Shown here: in pieces, positions 62,401 to 64,000 of the stretch
Layout: each line of letters starts with the position of its first letter
Numbering within the stretch: position 1 is the stretch's first letter
Program-made: the position numbers and the translations under genes
The notes under the pieces: model-generated
What the model saw: the letters and a program-made list of their open reading frames with translations, nothing else
The model's database searches: none
Told to the model about the DNA's origin: nothing
NCBI RefSeq assembly: GCF_040649515.1
Contig: NZ_JBEZFP010000027.1
Span: 1-64,000 of the forward strand
Direction: 5' to 3'
Origin: Yinghuangia elevatio
GTDB lineage: Bacteria; Actinomycetota; Actinomycetes; Streptomycetales; Streptomycetaceae
DNA: 64,000 bases

Positions 62401-64000
62401 GGTCTACCCGTGGGTCGCCAAGACCCGGCACTCCACCCCCGGCGTCGGCCTCATCTCGCCCCCGCCGCACCACGACATCTACTCCATCGAGGACCTCGCC
62501 CAGCTCATCCACGACCTGAAGAACGCCAACCCGCAGGCGCGCATCCACGTGAAGCTCGTCGCCGAGGTCGGCGTCGGAACGGTCGCGGCCGGCGTCAGCA
62601 AGGCCCACGCGGACGTCGTCCTCATCTCCGGCCACGACGGCGGCACCGGCGCCTCGCCGCTGACCTCCCTCAAGCACGCCGGCGGCCCCTGGGAGCTCGG
62701 CCTCGCCGAGACCCAGCAGACGCTGCTCCTCAACGGCCTGCGCGACCGCATCGTCGTCCAGACCGACGGCCAGCTCAAGACCGGCCGCGACGTCGTCATC
62801 GCCGCCCTCCTGGGCGCCGAGGAGTACGGCTTCGCCACCGCACCGCTCGTCGTGTCCGGCTGCATCATGATGCGCGTCTGCCACCTCGACACCTGCCCGG
62901 TCGGCGTCGCCACCCAGAACCCCGAACTGCGCTCGCGGTTCTCCGGCAAGGCCGAATACGTCGTCAACTTCTTCGAGTTCATCGCCGAGGAAGTCCGCGA
63001 ACACCTCGCGGCCCTGGGCCTCCGCAGCCTGGACGAGGCGATCGGCCACGCCGAACTCCTCGACACCACCGCCGCCGTCGACCACTGGAAGGCCGCCGGC
63101 CTCGACCTGGCGCCGCTCTTCCACGTGCCCGCCCTGCCCGAGGGCGCCGCACTCACCTGCACCACCGCACAGGACCACGGCCTCACCAAGGCACTCGACA
63201 ACCAGCTCATCGCACTGGCCGCCGACGCCCTGGAGAAGGCCGAGCCGGTCCGCATCCAGCTCCCCGTGCAGAACATCAACCGCACGGTCGGCACGATGCT
63301 CGGCCACGAGGTCACCAAGCGGTACCGCGGCGACGGCCTCCCCGACGACACCATCGACATCACCCTGACCGGTTCCGCGGGCCAGTCGTTCGGCGCCTTC
63401 GTCCCGCGCGGCATCACGCTGCGCCTCGAAGGCGACGGCAACGACTACGTCGGCAAGGGCCTGTCCGGCGGCCGCATCATCGTGCGGCCCGCCCGCACCG
63501 CGCCGTTCGCCGCCGAGGACAACGTCATCGCCGGCAACACCATCGCGTACGGCGCGACCGGCGGCGAGATCCTGCTGCGCGGCCGGGTCGGCGAGCGCTT
63601 CTGCGTCCGCAACTCCGGCGCCACCGTCGTCGCGGAAGGCGTGGGCGACCACGGCTGCGAGTACATGACCGGCGGCCGCGCCGTCGTGCTCGGCCCCACC
63701 GGCCGCAACTTCGCGGCCGGCATGTCCGGCGGCGTCGCGTACCTCCTCGACCTCGACCCGGCCAACGTCAACACCGAGCTGGCCGGCATCGAGACCCCCT
63801 CCGAGGCCGACCTCCTGGAGCTGCACGGCGTTGTGCGGCGCCATTTCGAGGAGACGGGCTCCGCGGTCGCGGAATCCCTCCTCGCCGACTGGGACACCGC
63901 GTCCCGGCGCTTCGGCAAGATCATGCCGAGGGACTACAAGGCAGTGCTCGCCGCCAAGGACGCCGCCGAGCAGGCCGGACTCACGGAGTCCGAGACCGTC
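59471..64000 (+). CDS. gltB: Glutamate synthase large subunit (partial, 3' end outside window)
   Basis: NADPH-type glutamate synthase alpha subunit; 1510 codons are present without a stop and only about ten more are expected. The glutaminase domain starts with the nucleophile Cys in NEHDACGVGFVATL (a leader of about 30 residues would be removed). HNGEINTVMGNRNW is conserved. The synthase domain has FMN-binding segments such as GHDGGTGASPLTSLKHAG, and the 3Fe-4S cluster Cys are C1131, C1137 and C1142 in CIMMRVCHLDTCPVG. The C-terminal beta-helix begins near 1270. gltD is expected just beyond the window. Confidence 0.96.
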   Translation, partial: MPPAASTQGPLFSAVPAAQGLYDPRNEHDACGVGFVATLTGEPSHDIVQQALTVLRNMEHRGATGAEPDTGDGAGILTQVPDEFFRSVVGFDLPAAGAYAAGMAFLPDDDVHAGRAKSSIERIAAEEGLKVLGWRDVPTTPELVGATARATMPRFAQIFVADATGERDGIALDRLAFCLRKRAEREVEVYFASLSARTLIYKGMLTTGQLEPFFPDLSDRRFTSAVGLIHSRFSTNTFPAWPLAHPYRFIAHNGEINTVMGNRNWMAARESMLETDLIPGDLSRLYPICTPGASDSASFDEVLELLHLGGRTLPHAVLMMIPEAWENHTSMDEARRAFYRFHGTVMEPWDGPACVTFTDGTQIGAVLDRNGLRPSRYWVTDDGLVVLSSEVGVLDIDPAKVVRKGRLQPGRMFLVDTATHRIVEDDEIKSALAAEHPYADWLHAGLINLEDLPEREHVVHTHASVSRRQQTFGYTEEELRVILAPMARTGGEPLGSMGTDSPIAALSEKPRLLFDYFVQLFAQVTNPPLDAIREELVTSLGSFVGPEANLLDPTPAACRNVVLPFPVIDNDELAKLIHINADGDMPGLKAATISGLYQVDGGGEALRRRLEEIRTEATTAIADGARIIVLSDRHSDAENAPIPSLLLTSAVHHHLIRTKTRTQVGLIVEAGDVREVHHVALLIGYGAAAVNPYLAMETVEDLVREGVFLKDIEAEQAIRNLIKALGKGVLKVMSKMGISTVSSYRGAQVFEAIGLADGVVAEYFTGTTSKLGGVDVEVLAREVAERHAKAYPPSGIAPSHRRLEIGGEYQWRREGEPHLFDPETVFRLQHSTRERRYDIFKKYTSRVDEQSERLMTLRGLFRFKDGGRAPISVDEVEPVSEIVKRFSTGAMSYGSISMEAHQTLAIAMNRLGGKSNTGEGGEDAERLYDPERRSAIKQVASGRFGVTSEYLVNADDIQIKMAQGAKPGEGGQLPGHKVYPWVAKTRHSTPGVGLISPPPHHDIYSIEDLAQLIHDLKNANPQARIHVKLVAEVGVGTVAAGVSKAHADVVLISGHDGGTGASPLTSLKHAGGPWELGLAETQQTLLLNGLRDRIVVQTDGQLKTGRDVVIAALLGAEEYGFATAPLVVSGCIMMRVCHLDTCPVGVATQNPELRSRFSGKAEYVVNFFEFIAEEVREHLAALGLRSLDEAIGHAELLDTTAAVDHWKAAGLDLAPLFHVPALPEGAALTCTTAQDHGLTKALDNQLIALAADALEKAEPVRIQLPVQNINRTVGTMLGHEVTKRYRGDGLPDDTIDITLTGSAGQSFGAFVPRGITLRLEGDGNDYVGKGLSGGRIIVRPARTAPFAAEDNVIAGNTIAYGATGGEILLRGRVGERFCVRNSGATVVAEGVGDHGCEYMTGGRAVVLGPTGRNFAAGMSGGVAYLLDLDPANVNTELAGIETPSEADLLELHGVVRRHFEETGSAVAESLLADWDTASRRFGKIMPRDYKAVLAAKDAAEQAGLTESETV

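Noticed and set aside
59108..63844. A 1578-codon open frame on the minus strand opposite gltB
   Set aside because: It is an antisense shadow of a GC-rich gene: its product is Val/Ala/Gly/Glu-rich with no domain, whereas the + strand encodes a full glutamate synthase with catalytic motifs.

Overview
The window is high-GC actinobacterial DNA whose gene order matches the streptomycete chromosome core between the division cluster (pgeF, yggS-type, sepF, yggT, divIVA) and gltB. Supporting traits are many GTG starts, ATGA/GTGA stop-start overlaps, a trpM-type mini-gene between trpC and trpB, a single HisA of the PriA type, and streptomycete-style XRE/DUF397 and HGxxPAAW genes. The assignment to Streptomycetales is an inference from gene content and order; no rRNA is present.

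Layout. 1-4.1 kb: a broken TetR-type fragment at the left edge, then the tail of the division cluster on +, closed by a perfect hairpin terminator. 4.2-5.7 kb: a frameshifted remnant of an alkylsulfatase-type C-terminal domain and a GAF/LuxR-type regulator on -. 5.8-9.3 kb: ileS on - with a T-box leader. 9.4-14.4 kb: yggU-type, DksA/TraR-type, lspA, an RluD-type synthase and a cation/proton antiporter on +. 14.7-21.5 kb: a DLH-type hydrolase and a DUF4240 protein (+), then mscS-type, a small CxxC protein and dnaE on -. 22-27 kb: membrane proteins, an ABC-2-type exporter, YbaK-type and Lon-N-type proteins. 27.1-30.5 kb: an accessory island with a membrane beta-helix protein, DUF397, an XRE regulator and a divergent RsbW-like ATPase.

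30.5-36.5 kb is the histidine operon (hisD, hisC, hisB, small membrane ORF, hisH, priA, Rid-family gene, hisF), tightly coupled and on +. 36.6-45 kb holds a YbjQ protein, uppP (-), an ArsR-type regulator with an MFS exporter, a TIGR03085-type protein and a heterodimeric ABC exporter. 45-47 kb has two tandem paralogous anchored proteins with a septum-formation-type domain (-). From 47 kb the genes run on +: hisI, trpE and its companion membrane gene, three small membrane-protein genes, trpC-trpM-trpB-trpA, a MauE/DsbA-type thiol pair, lgt, a VIT1-type transporter and gltB, which runs off the right edge a few codons short of its usual end.

How the genes work together: histidine and tryptophan synthesis share PriA, since no trpF is seen; gltB feeds glutamate to the aminotransferase and amidotransferase steps; lspA and lgt are the two halves of lipoprotein maturation; uppP recycles the wall lipid carrier beside the sepF/divIVA growth genes. 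A window-wide oddity is the large number of short tandem repeats (periods 9-15 and 33 bp) at gene ends, starts and linkers, several of them in frame. No CRISPR array, insertion sequence, prophage, tRNA or rRNA was found. The most interesting accessory part is the 27.1-30.5 kb island.
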